Below, piece by piece: positions 33,973 to 43,709 of a DNA stretch of 64,000 nt. Source of the DNA: Bacteroidales bacterium (GTDB taxonomy: Bacteria; Bacteroidota; Bacteroidia; Bacteroidales; 4484-276). The notes below the pieces were generated by a model. The model ran no database searches, was not told where the DNA came from, and saw nothing but the letters and a program-made list of their open reading frames with translations. The position numbers and the translations under genes were made by a program. Location of the stretch: NCBI GenBank assembly GCA_035647615.1, contig DASRND010000034.1, positions 1-64,000 of the forward strand. The letters run 5' to 3'. The first letter of the stretch is position 1, and each line of letters opens with the position of its first letter.

Positions 33973-35145
33973 ATGCTTTTCAGAGAGATCATCGGACAGG
34001 AACAAATCAAAGAAAAACTTATCGGCACCGTGGCGACTAACCGTGTGGCGCATGCACAATTGTTTTATGGCAATAACGGTTATGGTAAGCTGGCGCTGGC
34101 AGTGGCCTACGCTCAGTTTATCAGTTGCCGCGACAAAGATAAGTTTGTACACCGCGATTCGTGTGGCAAATGTGTGTCGTGCATCAAATACAACAAGCTC
34201 ATCCATCCCGACCTGCATTTCATTTATCCGGTGGCTTCCTCAACTAAGATGAAGGATTCTGTTAAACCTACCAGCAGCCAGGTAATCAAAGAGTGGCGTC
34301 AGTTATTGGAAAGAAAAAACTACTATATCACCCTTAACGACTGGTACCACGAAATCGGCATCGATAACAAACAAGCTACCATCAACACCAACGACAGTAG
34401 CAATATCATCCACACGCTCAGCTACACCAGCTACGAATCGGAGTACAAGGTGATGATTATATGGATGATTGAAAAACTAAATCATGTTGCTGCACCACGC
34501 CTGCTGAAAATGCTGGAGGAACCACCGGACAAGACTTTGTTTTTGCTCATCGCCGAACAAACCGAGAAGATATTGCCCACCATCATGTCGCGAGTACATT
34601 TGGTTAAAATTCCTGCCATCGAAAATCAGCCACTTTACGATGCCTGCCGCCAGCGCCTGGGCATGAGCGAAGCGGCCGCTGCCGAAGCATCACGCCTGGC
34701 CGATGGCAGTTTCACACAGGCCTTGACGCTGCTCGAAACGGGTGACGAACTCTCTGAAAACTTTCTGCGCTTTCGCGATTGGATGCGCCTTTGCTATAGC
34801 GTCGACGTGCCTGCTATTTTAAAATTGAGCGAAGAGATGGGTAAAGAAACACGCGAAAAACTCAAGAGCTTCCTCCAGTCCGGATTGATCATCCTGCGCC
34901 AGTGTCTGCTCACAGGATTTGATATGGGCAATCTGGTGCGTAGCACTCGTGAAGAGCAGGATTTCTATACCCGTTTCTCCCGCTTTGTGCACCAGGGAAA
35001 CATCAGCCAATTCGTCGAAGAATTCGACAAGGCCATTTTTCACATCGAACGCAATGTACACACGGGCATGATCATACTCGACCTCTCACTTACCATTGCA
35101 AAATTGCTAAAGATCAAGAAGCTTCAACCGGCTTCTCAGGAATGA
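33973..35145 (+). CDS. holB: DNA polymerase III subunit delta prime
   Basis: A 390-residue AAA+ clamp-loader subunit, partner of the delta subunit encoded at 7726-8739. The opening MLFREIIGQEQIKEKLI is typical of the family. A degenerate Walker A (YGNNGYGKLALA, about 36-47) follows, which fits delta prime, a non-hydrolysing subunit. A cysteine cluster (SCGKCVSCIKY, about 62-72) matches the zinc module. KVMIIWMIEKLNHVAAPRLLKMLEEPP is the sensor/Walker B-like region, read in two parts. It is followed 49 bases later by ricT, a common Bacteroidota order, but ricT has its own promoter. Confidence 0.93.
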   Translation: MLFREIIGQEQIKEKLIGTVATNRVAHAQLFYGNNGYGKLALAVAYAQFISCRDKDKFVHRDSCGKCVSCIKYNKLIHPDLHFIYPVASSTKMKDSVKPTSSQVIKEWRQLLERKNYYITLNDWYHEIGIDNKQATINTNDSSNIIHTLSYTSYESEYKVMIIWMIEKLNHVAAPRLLKMLEEPPDKTLFLLIAEQTEKILPTIMSRVHLVKIPAIENQPLYDACRQRLGMSEAAAAEASRLADGSFTQALTLLETGDELSENFLRFRDWMRLCYSVDVPAILKLSEEMGKETREKLKSFLQSGLIILRQCLLTGFDMGNLVRSTREEQDFYTRFSRFVHQGNISQFVEEFDKAIFHIERNVHTGMIILDLSLTIAKLLKIKKLQPASQE

Positions 35146-35150
35146 TTATT

Positions 35151-35183
35151 TTTGCAAGGTTTTTATTAATAGAATTATTTTTG
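35151..35183 (+). promoter_or_regulatory. Promoter of ricT
   Basis: TTTG at 35151-35154, 21 bases, then TATTTTTG at 35176-35183. The ATG at 35195 follows by 11 bases. Confidence 0.65.
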
Positions 35184-35194
35184 TAATCAGAATT

Positions 35195-36685
35195 ATGGAG
35201 AACGACGAAACAACATATACCGACCAGGACAGCGACAACCCTTTTCTTTCGAGAGGTTGCTGCCACGCTCCCCAAATATACCAGGACAACAGCCACATTG
35301 CCAGCCACCGCTGTTGCAAGCTCGACGTCGTCGATTGGCTGAGCGACGTTACTTTACCCGACCATCATACTCAGTTCGATTGCGTGGAGGTGCGTTTTAA
35401 AAACAGCCGGAAAGATTTCTTCCGCGTCACCCCGGATATGGATATTAAAGTTTGCGACATAGTTGCAGTAGAGGCTTCACCCGGACATGATATCGGTATC
35501 ATTACCATGACGGGTGAAATTGTAAAGTTGCAGATGCGCAAAAAAAATGTGGATCCGGCAGCAGATACCATCAAAAAAGTGTACCGCCGCGCACGCCTCA
35601 CCGACATCGAAAAATGGCTCAATGCTGTTGACCAGGAAGACCGCGTTCAGATAAAAGCGCGCAAGATAGCCCGCAACCTTAGGCTCGACATGAAAATTAA
35701 CGACGTAGAGTTTCAGGGCGACGAAACCAAAGCAGTGTTTTTTTATACCGCCGAAGAGCGTGTCGACTTTCGGGAACTTATCAAAGTATTGGCCGATGAG
35801 TTTAAAATCAGAATAGAGATGCGCCAAATCGGAGTCCGGCAGGAATCAGCCCGCCTGGGAGGAATCGGCTCGTGTGGCCGCGAACTCTGCTGTGCCACCT
35901 GGCTCACCGACTTCACCTCCGTAACCACCGGCACAGCGCGCATACAACAGCTCTCGCCAAACCCACAAAAACTTGCCGGTCAATGTGGCAAACTCAAATG
36001 CTGCCTCAATTACGAAAACGATGTTTATCTCGATGCACTCAAAGATTTCCCCGACACCAATATTTATCTCAAAACTGCCAAAGGCCAGGCAACCCATCAG
36101 AAGTCAGACATTTTTAAACGCATCATGTGGTACGCTTATCAAAACGATCAAAACAACATGCTGGCCCTTAGTGTAGATCGGGTGAAAGAGATCATCGCCG
36201 AAAACCGGAAAGGCAACTTCCCTTCACAACTCGAAGACAGCGCCCTGACCCGCGAAGTGAAAGTCGACATTGGCAACGGCGGTCTTACCGAGGAAGACAT
36301 CAGCCGTTTTGATAAAATGGAAGAGCCTGCCAGCCAACGCCGGCGCAAAAAGAAATCCCGGCGCAATGCGCCACCCGGCAGCGAGAGCAGGCCCCCACAA
36401 TCCAGGGACAACGCACGCCCCAATCAGCAGGCACAGACAAAAACCGACAGCCGCCCCGACAATAAACCGGCAGCAGGTCAGGAAAGCTCCGAGCGCCCAC
36501 GTCGCCCTTACGAGCAACGCAAAAGAAGCAGCGAGCGCAACGAACCGAACCGTAGAGTCTCTAATAAAGACAGCACCCGCGGTCAATCCAACCGAAACAA
36601 AGGCCAACGCCCCAACCGTCGACGCAAAGATAGCGGCAGTGGCGGTGCTGGAAGCGGCGACAAACCCAACCCCAGCAACGAATAA
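35195..36685 (+). CDS. ricT: PSP1-domain RicT-like iron-sulfur regulatory protein with long basic tail
   Basis: A 496-residue protein of the PSP1/YaaT family; Bacillus RicT, with RicA and RicF, forms an iron-sulfur complex that promotes RNA processing. The conserved core covers about residues 50-320 and includes VDFRELIKVLADEFKIRIEM, the cysteine motifs GSCGRELCCATWL (about 226-238) and GQCGKLKCCLNYE (about 265-277). An N-terminal cysteine-rich stretch (GCCHAPQ and HRCCK) is typical of Bacteroidota. The last 120 residues form a highly charged, disordered tail (PASQRRRKKKSRRN onward), which could bind RNA (inference). No ricA or ricF is nearby, and gldH, a frequent next gene in Bacteroidota, is absent. 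A strong terminator follows at 36692. Confidence 0.88.
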   Translation: MENDETTYTDQDSDNPFLSRGCCHAPQIYQDNSHIASHRCCKLDVVDWLSDVTLPDHHTQFDCVEVRFKNSRKDFFRVTPDMDIKVCDIVAVEASPGHDIGIITMTGEIVKLQMRKKNVDPAADTIKKVYRRARLTDIEKWLNAVDQEDRVQIKARKIARNLRLDMKINDVEFQGDETKAVFFYTAEERVDFRELIKVLADEFKIRIEMRQIGVRQESARLGGIGSCGRELCCATWLTDFTSVTTGTARIQQLSPNPQKLAGQCGKLKCCLNYENDVYLDALKDFPDTNIYLKTAKGQATHQKSDIFKRIMWYAYQNDQNNMLALSVDRVKEIIAENRKGNFPSQLEDSALTREVKVDIGNGGLTEEDISRFDKMEEPASQRRRKKKSRRNAPPGSESRPPQSRDNARPNQQAQTKTDSRPDNKPAAGQESSERPRRPYEQRKRSSERNEPNRRVSNKDSTRGQSNRNKGQRPNRRRKDSGSGGAGSGDKPNPSNE

Positions 36686-36691
36686 AACTTT

Positions 36692-36727
36692 AAGGCTTTG
36701 CAAATGTTAAATCGCAAAGCCTTTTTT
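36692..36727 (+). terminator. Terminator after ricT
   Basis: AAGGCTTTGC (36692-36701) pairs perfectly with GCAAAGCCTT (36714-36723), then T to 36727. The next ATG lies only four bases on, at 36732. Confidence 0.85.
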
Positions 36728-36731
36728 ATTA

Positions 36732-37145
36732 ATGAAAATCACAAATTTCAGCAGCCCATACTTCATTCTTTTCGACGGATATTGTAATCTGTGCAACGGC
36801 TTCGTGCGTTGGCTTATCCGTCGCGATAAGTCAGCCCGATTCCGGTTTTTACCTTTACAATCCGCAGAAGGCAAACAACTTTTACAACTTTCAGAAATGA
36901 AGTTCGACCCATCGGATGATCCCGAAACCGTAATCTTGTATCACGACGGAACCATTTGGGAACGATCAGAAGCGATCCTGGAAATTTTTAAAATTTTAGG
37001 TGGGGGATTGCGCCTGATGGCCCCATTGAAATATTTGCCATTAGCGTGGCGGGATAAGCTTTACAATTTCGTAGCACGCAATCGCTATCGGTGGTTTGGC
37101 CGGCGCGACCAGTGCATGATTCCTGGCAGGAAAAGTTCGCAGTAG
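36732..37145 (+). CDS. DCC-family thiol-disulfide oxidoreductase-like protein (DUF393)
   Basis: A 137-residue protein of the DCC family, named for its DxxCxxC motif. DGYCNLCNGFVRWLIRRDK at about 15-33 carries the cysteine pair C18 and C21, followed by FRFLPLQS, a stretch typical of the family, and SEAILEIFKILGGGLRLM. A thioredoxin-like fold and redox role are presumed; substrates are unknown. Its ATG follows the ricT terminator by four bases and no promoter box is visible, so it seems to depend on read-through of the terminator or on an unrecognised promoter inside ricT. It is not clearly linked to its neighbours. Confidence 0.88.
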   Translation: MKITNFSSPYFILFDGYCNLCNGFVRWLIRRDKSARFRFLPLQSAEGKQLLQLSEMKFDPSDDPETVILYHDGTIWERSEAILEIFKILGGGLRLMAPLKYLPLAWRDKLYNFVARNRYRWFGRRDQCMIPGRKSSQ

Positions 37146-37194
37146 GCAAGCCGTCAGAGTCAGCTCCTTACGCCCAGCGCCATGCTCCCTGCGC

Positions 37195-38349
37195 CTAGCG
37201 TCCTGCATCCTGCGCACCAAAATATCTTTGCGAAAGCAACAGCATGCGAGCAATGCGTTCGGCGGCGTCTTCAAGCAGCATGGCAGCATCGCTGATGGAC
37301 TGTGAGAGCGGCATGGGCTTGTCGGTGATAGGAAAAATGACATCGAATCCTTGCTGGTAAAGCACCTGATAGTCCGCGCCCAAAGCACCTGCAAACGAAA
37401 TTACCGACTTGTTATATTTTTTGGCCACCTGCGCCACGCCAAAAGGCGTTTTGCCATACTGCGTTTGGGCATCGGTTTTTCCTTCTCCGGTAATCACCAG
37501 GTCGGCTTTGCTGATTTTTTCGTCCAATCCCACCGTCTCGCGCACCACCTCGAAGCCTGCCATCATGCGTGCCCCGGCAAAAGCCAGCAATCCGGCACCC
37601 AGCCCGCCTGCTGCTCCTGATCCCGTTTCTGCTGCGATATTACGGCCGAAAGTTTTATGCAGAATATCGCCATAGTGCGCCAGATTTTTTTCGAGCTGCT
37701 TCACCTGCTGCGGCGATGCTCCTTTTTGTGGTCCGTAAATACGCACTGCATCGTGCAGTGGCGTGGTCACATCTGCAGCAACGATGATCTCGCAATTTGC
37801 CAGTCCGGGATTCAACTCGCCTATGTTGATATGTACAAGATTACCGAGCGATCCGCCACCCGGCGCGAGCGGTTTTCCCTGTCCGTCTGTAAATTCCGCT
37901 CCCAGTGCCACGGCCATACCCACTCCCCCATCGATGGTAGCGCTTCCGCCAATGCCAATGATCATCCGGCGGCAGCCCATTTCGAGCGCCTTCAGCATTA
38001 ACTGCCCGGTGCCGAAGGTAGAAGTTTCCAGTGGCGACAATTCCTCAGGTTTCAACAGCTCTATGCCGGATGAAGCCGCCATTTCTATCACGGCAGTGGT
38101 TCCATCGCCCAGGATGCCAAAAAAAGAATCGACCGGTCGCAGCAAAGGATCCTTCACCAGAAGGCGCACCATTCGTCCGCCGGTGGCGTCAATCAACGAC
38201 TGCACTGTTCCTTCGCCACCGTCAGCCACCGGGCAAAGCTCAATCTGCGCATCCGCAAAAATCTTTCGCCAGCCGGCGGCAATACTTTGGGCAGCTTGTT
38301 TTGCTGTAAGCGAATTTTTGAAAGAATCGGTGGCAATGAGTACACGCAT
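37195..38349 (-). CDS. Glycerate kinase (GK-I, GarK/GlxK type)
   Basis: A 384-residue cytoplasmic kinase that phosphorylates D-glycerate with ATP, usually to 2-phosphoglycerate in this class. The family opening MRVLIATDSFKNSLTAKQAA and the motif PVADGGEGTV (about 41-50) are present, as are IGIGGSATIDGGVGMA (about 132-147), the glycine-rich ETGSGAAGGLGAGLLA and VITGEGKTDAQTQYGK. Length fits the family (about 370-385). The product would feed the phosphoglycerate mutase step made by gpmI. It stands alone; the 3' end of a lost TolB-like gene lies just upstream (38381-38497). Confidence 0.95.
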   Translation of the reverse strand: MRVLIATDSFKNSLTAKQAAQSIAAGWRKIFADAQIELCPVADGGEGTVQSLIDATGGRMVRLLVKDPLLRPVDSFFGILGDGTTAVIEMAASSGIELLKPEELSPLETSTFGTGQLMLKALEMGCRRMIIGIGGSATIDGGVGMAVALGAEFTDGQGKPLAPGGGSLGNLVHINIGELNPGLANCEIIVAADVTTPLHDAVRIYGPQKGASPQQVKQLEKNLAHYGDILHKTFGRNIAAETGSGAAGGLGAGLLAFAGARMMAGFEVVRETVGLDEKISKADLVITGEGKTDAQTQYGKTPFGVAQVAKKYNKSVISFAGALGADYQVLYQQGFDVIFPITDKPMPLSQSISDAAMLLEDAAERIARMLLLSQRYFGAQDAGR

Positions 38350-38380
38350 AATCTTTGTGATAAAAGGTAAAACCTAATTG

Positions 38381-38497
38381 GCGTCTATCTATGGAATACA
38401 GATTGGTGTCGTGGGTTCCACCATTGTTCCTATTGGAAGAAAACACCAGATATTTCCCATTATTTGAAAACACTGGAAAAGCATCAAACACATCGTC
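38381..38497 (-). pseudogene. C-terminal remnant of a TolB/PD40 beta-propeller protein
   Basis: On the minus strand, after a stop near 38500, the frame reads DVFDAFPVFSNNGKYLVFSS and then NRNNGGTHDTNLYSID. This closely resembles the last blade of WD40-like PD40 (TolB-type) proteins, which typically end FDSFPMFSPDGKYLVFASNR...ETNLF. No upstream part of such a gene remains: the adjoining 38500-38608 is non-coding and then the type B protein begins. The remnant runs on into unrelated sequence and stops inside glycerate kinase DNA. Confidence 0.6.
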
Positions 38498-38608
38498 TCA
38501 GGTAATTAGATTTTAATAAAAATAGACGTTTTGAAATGGTGAATATGTAGATTGAAAAACGCCACCTTTTTGAAAAGGTTCACCTCATAAGAATTGTACT
38601 GCGATGCT

Positions 38609-41209
38609 CTATCGCAACAGCGTCACGATACCGTTAATGGTACGTTGCGAAAGGCCTTCGAGCGTGATTTCGTAAACTTCACACACATAAAAATAAACGC
38701 CCTCGTCGCAGGGTTCATTGCTGTTCTGGTTGCGGCCATCCCACATTATTTTCGGGTCATGCGTTTCAAACACAATGCGCCCCCACCGGTTAAAGATGGT
38801 CATGTTTACTCTGTCCACTGAGGAAAAGTCAGGAAATGGCTGGAAATATTGATTATAAGGATCGTCGTTGGGCGTAAAAACATTGGGCAACTTGTAACTG
38901 GAACAGCTGTCACTGCTTACGCAAAGCACCGCACAGCGCTCGCTCATATTGCCCGTCGAGTCGATGGCCGACACCTGATAGCACCCACTAATCGACGGCA
39001 GGTTACCATGTGTGTACTTAAGCACGAAAGGATCCATCACACTGTCGATGAGTTGAGGGATTTCATTAACAAAAGAGGCAAAATAGATAAAATAGGCAGC
39101 GATGTCGGCGGGGCAATCAGGCGGGTTTACCCACGAAAGTTTATTCTCGATGAGCTCACAATCGACGCGAATGCTTAATATGGGCGGGCAGGGCGGAACA
39201 TTGTCAACTGGACTTCCGGAGGTGATCTGCGAAAAGTTAACGATGGGTGATACAAATCCAGGCTGTGAATAATTACCGGTGCTCCGAATAAAATAACTGT
39301 ACGTTTCGCCATTTATCAAACCTGTATCCTGATAAAAGGTGTTGATGCTGGCGGCAATAGAATCGTATTTTTGCGTAAGCTCGTCATATCGATAAATGGT
39401 GTAATAATCGTTTTGCCAGGGAACATCGCGGTTCCAGGAAAGATTTAAAGCCCTGTCGGTGGGAGATATCCTGAGAAACATACTTGCAGCCGGCCGCGAT
39501 GATCCCATAAAATCATCCGCCAGCGCCAGGCTGTACATGTCAATCCGATAGGTATAAAAAAGTTGCGCAGTATTGAGGTCGAAATCCACGAAAGTGGTGT
39601 CTTCGATACCCTGCAATTCAGCAACAGCGATAAATTCCGGATTCTGAGAGGAGGCTCTGTTGACAACATATTTATAAGGTGGCGGGAACAGCAGGGTGTC
39701 GTGTTCGACCGGCTTGCTCCAGGCCACAAACATTTTTCCGGCATCGTTGGATGTTTCCAATACCGAAACATTGGTAATCACAGGCACATCGCGCACCAAC
39801 GCGGCACACACCTCTTCGGAAGCATAACTAACACTGCCGTCGGCAAACCAGGCCACCACCATGTAACAGTAGTCGGTTCCGGGCACCAAACCAGCGCTGC
39901 CGTTGTTATCCACGAAAGTGGTATCAGTAATGTTTTCGAGTGCAGCAATGTGCTGATAGCCGGTGTAGGCCGGAACGCCGGTTTGGCAATAGCCAGGCTC
40001 AAAACCATAAAAACCATCGCGGCGATAAAGATGGTATCCGCTGGTGCGCGCGCACAGCGCACGATTCCAGCTAAGATGAATGCTGTTGGCAACAGGAGAA
40101 GCTGCCAGATTTTCGGGGGGCGGAGCGATCACACGAATGTTCATCGTTTTGATATCGGTGAGCTGCGGGAAATTTAATGTGTCGCGGGCAATAAAAACCA
40201 CCTGATACGGCTGCATCTGCACATGAGCGCAGGTAGTGTTCCAGGTAAAAGTTGACGAAACGGAGAGATGGCCGGTTGTGGTGGGAAAAGTTGCCGGACT
40301 TTCGCTGACCTCAAAAGGGCCGCCCAATGCACGTAACACCAGGTCTTCGTTTGGCTTTGCGTTGGGATCGGTGGCGGTAACTTCAAACGTCAGGGTATCG
40401 CCGACACGCACGCAGGTATCCTGCAAAGCCCCAATCTGCGGTTGTTCATTGTCGCAGGCCAAAATGGTTATCTGCATGTCGCGCGTTACATAGCCAATTC
40501 TGATGCCGCTCCGCCACTCCTCGATTTGAAAAGCAATATTGTATTCGCCCTGTAGCAGCGGCTTATCCCACACAATGGTTCCCGTTACCGGGTCTATATC
40601 GAAGGTAGTAGGCACACTGTTGTCGACCTGATTGGGCAACACATACCCTGGAATAGGTAGCCCAAAAGCGCCACGGCAGTTCACCAGCTTGTACGAAATA
40701 CTATCGCCGTCGATGTCGTAGGCACCAGGGTTATGCAAGAACAATTCGTTCACACAGCCGTTGTCGATGGGTGGCGAGAGCAGTTCCACTGAATTGTTTG
40801 GCCCCAGAAAAGGATTAATCACCAGCTCGGTGTAGATATAAAATGGCACGTTGACGGAGTTGGGAATATTCAACACACCATAGTTGCGGTTGGGGTCTTC
40901 TACCCAAATAACATAGGTTCCCTGCCCGGGAAAAATATGAACAGCCCCGGCGTACTCGTTGCGACGGATATTGTTAGGAAGATCTTGCCGCAGGGTTCTT
41001 GGCACGATTTGCATAGTTCCGTCGCCCCAATTAATTCTAAGTTCAGGACGGTCGGCAGGACTCGGCGTGTATGTGTAGGTGACAATGGTAAATTCGTATT
41101 CGAGAGCCGAAATAGCTTTGTAGGTAATTTCGCCGGCACGCTGATGCGTGGCATTAGCAGCATACACGACGAAAAGAAGAAAAATCAGAAGCGTAAATTT
41201 TCTCATCAA
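38609..41209 (-). CDS. Secreted fibronectin-like protein with T9SS type B (gliding-associated CHU_C) domain
   Basis: An 866-residue surface protein. A signal peptide covers about residues 1-20 (ending AANA), followed by THQRAGEITYKAISALEYEF, an opening found in many Bacteroidota type B cargo proteins. Cadherin-like strands follow (DTLTFEVTATDPNAKPNEDL). At least three fibronectin type III-like domains run about 370-700 (PPENLAASPVANSIHLSWNR, AGKMFVAWSKPVEHD, RALNLSWNRDVPWQND). The last 95 residues are a gliding motility-associated C-terminal domain: LPNVFTPNDDPYNQYFQPF, TIFNRWGRIVFET, WDGRNQNSNEPCDEGVYFYV. Type B cargo is exported by T9SS and kept near the cell by SprF/PorP-type partners. No sprF/porP gene follows. 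Exact function is unknown. Confidence 0.9.
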   Translation of the reverse strand: MMRKFTLLIFLLFVVYAANATHQRAGEITYKAISALEYEFTIVTYTYTPSPADRPELRINWGDGTMQIVPRTLRQDLPNNIRRNEYAGAVHIFPGQGTYVIWVEDPNRNYGVLNIPNSVNVPFYIYTELVINPFLGPNNSVELLSPPIDNGCVNELFLHNPGAYDIDGDSISYKLVNCRGAFGLPIPGYVLPNQVDNSVPTTFDIDPVTGTIVWDKPLLQGEYNIAFQIEEWRSGIRIGYVTRDMQITILACDNEQPQIGALQDTCVRVGDTLTFEVTATDPNAKPNEDLVLRALGGPFEVSESPATFPTTTGHLSVSSTFTWNTTCAHVQMQPYQVVFIARDTLNFPQLTDIKTMNIRVIAPPPENLAASPVANSIHLSWNRALCARTSGYHLYRRDGFYGFEPGYCQTGVPAYTGYQHIAALENITDTTFVDNNGSAGLVPGTDYCYMVVAWFADGSVSYASEEVCAALVRDVPVITNVSVLETSNDAGKMFVAWSKPVEHDTLLFPPPYKYVVNRASSQNPEFIAVAELQGIEDTTFVDFDLNTAQLFYTYRIDMYSLALADDFMGSSRPAASMFLRISPTDRALNLSWNRDVPWQNDYYTIYRYDELTQKYDSIAASINTFYQDTGLINGETYSYFIRSTGNYSQPGFVSPIVNFSQITSGSPVDNVPPCPPILSIRVDCELIENKLSWVNPPDCPADIAAYFIYFASFVNEIPQLIDSVMDPFVLKYTHGNLPSISGCYQVSAIDSTGNMSERCAVLCVSSDSCSSYKLPNVFTPNDDPYNQYFQPFPDFSSVDRVNMTIFNRWGRIVFETHDPKIMWDGRNQNSNEPCDEGVYFYVCEVYEITLEGLSQRTINGIVTLLR

Positions 41210-41352
41210 GCAACAACATTATTACAAAAAAACACCAGATATGGTATTGCCAAAATTTGACGGCAAAGTATCCATTTTTTCATCACAACGAAAATTAATA
41301 ACGTTATTTTTTTAAATTTTAATACAAAAGCCAACAGGTACGAATGTTTAGC

Positions 41353-41360
41353 TAATTTTG
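41353..41360 (+). promoter_or_regulatory. -7 box for relA/spoT
   Basis: TAATTTTG lies 27 bases before the ATG at 41388. It overlaps the upstream TTG at 41358, which is therefore not the start. Confidence 0.55.
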
Positions 41361-41387
41361 TTGATTCCAAAAACGTTGTCTCTCTCA

Positions 41388-43607
41388 ATGCACACGGAAG
41401 AAGAACGCAAAGAAATAACGCATCGGTATCGCATTCTTTTGCGGGAATGGAAAAACCGGCGAAGTAAAGAGGAAGCTCTGATGGTACGCAAGGCTTTCGA
41501 TTTTGCTGTGAAAGCGCACGATGGCATGCGGCGACGCACCAAAGAACCGTTCATCTATCATCCGCTGGAGGTAGCCACCATCTGCGCCAAAGACATGAAC
41601 CTCGACGGCACTTCGATCGTCTGTGCGCTGATGCACGATATTGTGGAAGATACCGACACCACCATCGAAGAAATCGAGGAAATGTTCAATCCGCGCGTAG
41701 CCATGATTATCAGCGGGCTTACCAAGATAAAAGGCATACTCGACGACGGAAAGTCTAGCATGCAGGCCGAATATTTCAAGCACATGATCATTGCTTTGGC
41801 AGAAGATATGCGCGTGATACTGATAAAACTCGCCGACCGCCTGCACAACATGCGCACCCTCGACGCTATGCCGCGCGACAAACAGCTGAAAATTGCAAGC
41901 GAAACTCTCACCCTGATAGCTCCGCTGGCCTACCGAATAGGTTTGTACAATATCAAATCGGAACTTGAAGATCTTTCGCTGAAATACACCGAACCGGAAG
42001 TGTACCACCATCTGAAGGAACAACTCGAAGAGTCAAGCACCGATCGCAACCGCCTGATCAACAAGTTTATTTATCCGATCAAAAATCTGCTTTCCAAACA
42101 CGAAATCTCCTACACGATTCATGTGCGGATGAAGTCGATCTATTCGATATGGCAGAAAATGCAGAAACAAAATATCCCGTTTGAGGATGTTTACGACATC
42201 TTTGCCATCCGCATTATTCTGGATTCGCCACCGGAGACTGAGCGCCTCGACTGCTGGAAGGTTTACTCGCTCATCACCGAAATTTACAAACCCCGGCACG
42301 ACCGCATCCGCGACTGGATTTCGATACCCAAAGCCAACGGCTACGAAGCTCTGCACACCACAGTAATGAGCCACCTGGGAAAATGGGTGGAAATACAGAT
42401 TCGTTCGCAGCGCATGCACGAGATTGCTGAAACAGGATACGCTTCGCATCATTTTTATAAAAATGGAAATAGTGACGAAGACAATGTGGTGGAGAGTTGG
42501 TTGACAAAAATCAGAGAGCAGTTTCAAAATCCTGAACACGACGCGCTCGACTTTCTCGACGACTTCAAACTGGACTTGTACAACGAGGAAATCTACACCT
42601 TCACGCCCAAAGGCGACATGGTGAAACTTCCTGTTGGCGCTACGGCGCTCGACTTCAGCTATACCATTCACACCGAAATAGGCAAACACAGCCTCGGAGC
42701 TAAGGTAAACCTGGCGCTGGTACCTCTAAAACATGTGCTCAAAAGTGGCGATCAGGTGGAAATTATCACCAGCAAAAAACAACGCCCACAGCTCGAATGG
42801 CTTGACTTTGTGGTGACGGCACGCTCCAAAAACTACATCAAAGAAGCGCTAAAAGAAGAAAAGAAAACATACTATACCATCGGATTGCGCAAACTGCGCA
42901 AACTCTTCGAAGAGCTGGAATTAGAAGCCAACAAACAAACCATCCGCCAGCTTCAGGAATTTTTGGGTAAAAGCAGCCTGATAGACTTGTATTATGATGT
43001 AGCCAAAGAAAAAATAGGACTGAAGGAACTTAAAGCCTGTTGCCAGAAATCGCAGCGCGGCCAATGGTACGATGCACTGAATCCTTTCAGCCGCAACCGC
43101 CAGGAAATAAAAGCCGACGAGGAAGATATCGGTATCATCATACGCAACAAACCCGAGGAGGTGCTGCTAAGCGAAAATACCGACATCAAATACAAAATAG
43201 CGACTTGCTGCAACCCCATCTCCGGCGACGACATCATCGGACTGATAAATCCGAAAAAACCCATGATGATCCACCGGGTGAGTTGTAAAATTGCACAGGA
43301 AACCATGGCGCGTTTTGGCAACCGTATTGTCAAAGCCAAATGGGACGACAGAGAAACCATCCTTTTTCTGGCAGGACTCGAAATTAAAAGCATCGACAAA
43401 ATAGGCTTCATTTATCAGATTTCTGATATCATTTCCAACCGCCACAAGCTCAAAATCAGAAGCTTTAATCTGAAAAGCTCCGCCGAGGTATCCGAAGGTA
43501 TAATCATGCTCTATGTGAACGATACCAAACAACTTAACGATCTGATTTCCGACCTGAAAAAAATCAAGTCTATCAAAAAAATCAGCCGCCTGAACCCCTC
43601 CGAATAA
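41388..43607 (+). CDS. Bifunctional (p)ppGpp synthetase/hydrolase, RelA/SpoT family
   Basis: A 739-residue stringent-response enzyme that makes and degrades the alarmone (p)ppGpp. Order: HD hydrolase domain (about 30-185) with HDIVEDTDTT at 83-92 and the intact ILIKLADRLHNMRTLDAM stretch; synthetase domain (about 235-350) with RMKSIYSIWQKM, DIFAIRIIL and KANGYEALHTTVM. A TGS domain follows (about 395-460, IYTFTPKGDMVKLPVGATAL), then a helical and Cys-containing region (IATCCNPISGDDIIG), and an ACT domain (about 660-735). Both active sites look complete, so it is a Rel-type bifunctional enzyme. It is followed in the same direction by fur and purA, each with its own promoter box; PurA is a known target of ppGpp inhibition. 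Confidence 0.96.
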   Translation: MHTEEERKEITHRYRILLREWKNRRSKEEALMVRKAFDFAVKAHDGMRRRTKEPFIYHPLEVATICAKDMNLDGTSIVCALMHDIVEDTDTTIEEIEEMFNPRVAMIISGLTKIKGILDDGKSSMQAEYFKHMIIALAEDMRVILIKLADRLHNMRTLDAMPRDKQLKIASETLTLIAPLAYRIGLYNIKSELEDLSLKYTEPEVYHHLKEQLEESSTDRNRLINKFIYPIKNLLSKHEISYTIHVRMKSIYSIWQKMQKQNIPFEDVYDIFAIRIILDSPPETERLDCWKVYSLITEIYKPRHDRIRDWISIPKANGYEALHTTVMSHLGKWVEIQIRSQRMHEIAETGYASHHFYKNGNSDEDNVVESWLTKIREQFQNPEHDALDFLDDFKLDLYNEEIYTFTPKGDMVKLPVGATALDFSYTIHTEIGKHSLGAKVNLALVPLKHVLKSGDQVEIITSKKQRPQLEWLDFVVTARSKNYIKEALKEEKKTYYTIGLRKLRKLFEELELEANKQTIRQLQEFLGKSSLIDLYYDVAKEKIGLKELKACCQKSQRGQWYDALNPFSRNRQEIKADEEDIGIIIRNKPEEVLLSENTDIKYKIATCCNPISGDDIIGLINPKKPMMIHRVSCKIAQETMARFGNRIVKAKWDDRETILFLAGLEIKSIDKIGFIYQISDIISNRHKLKIRSFNLKSSAEVSEGIIMLYVNDTKQLNDLISDLKKIKSIKKISRLNPSE

Positions 43608-43709
43608 ATCCGACAATCTTTTTTTATTATCTCATCAAGCCTCATTCCGGCATTTCGACTCATACCTGGCCTTTATTTTTATTTAAACTAAATAATAACA
43701 AAAAATAAT

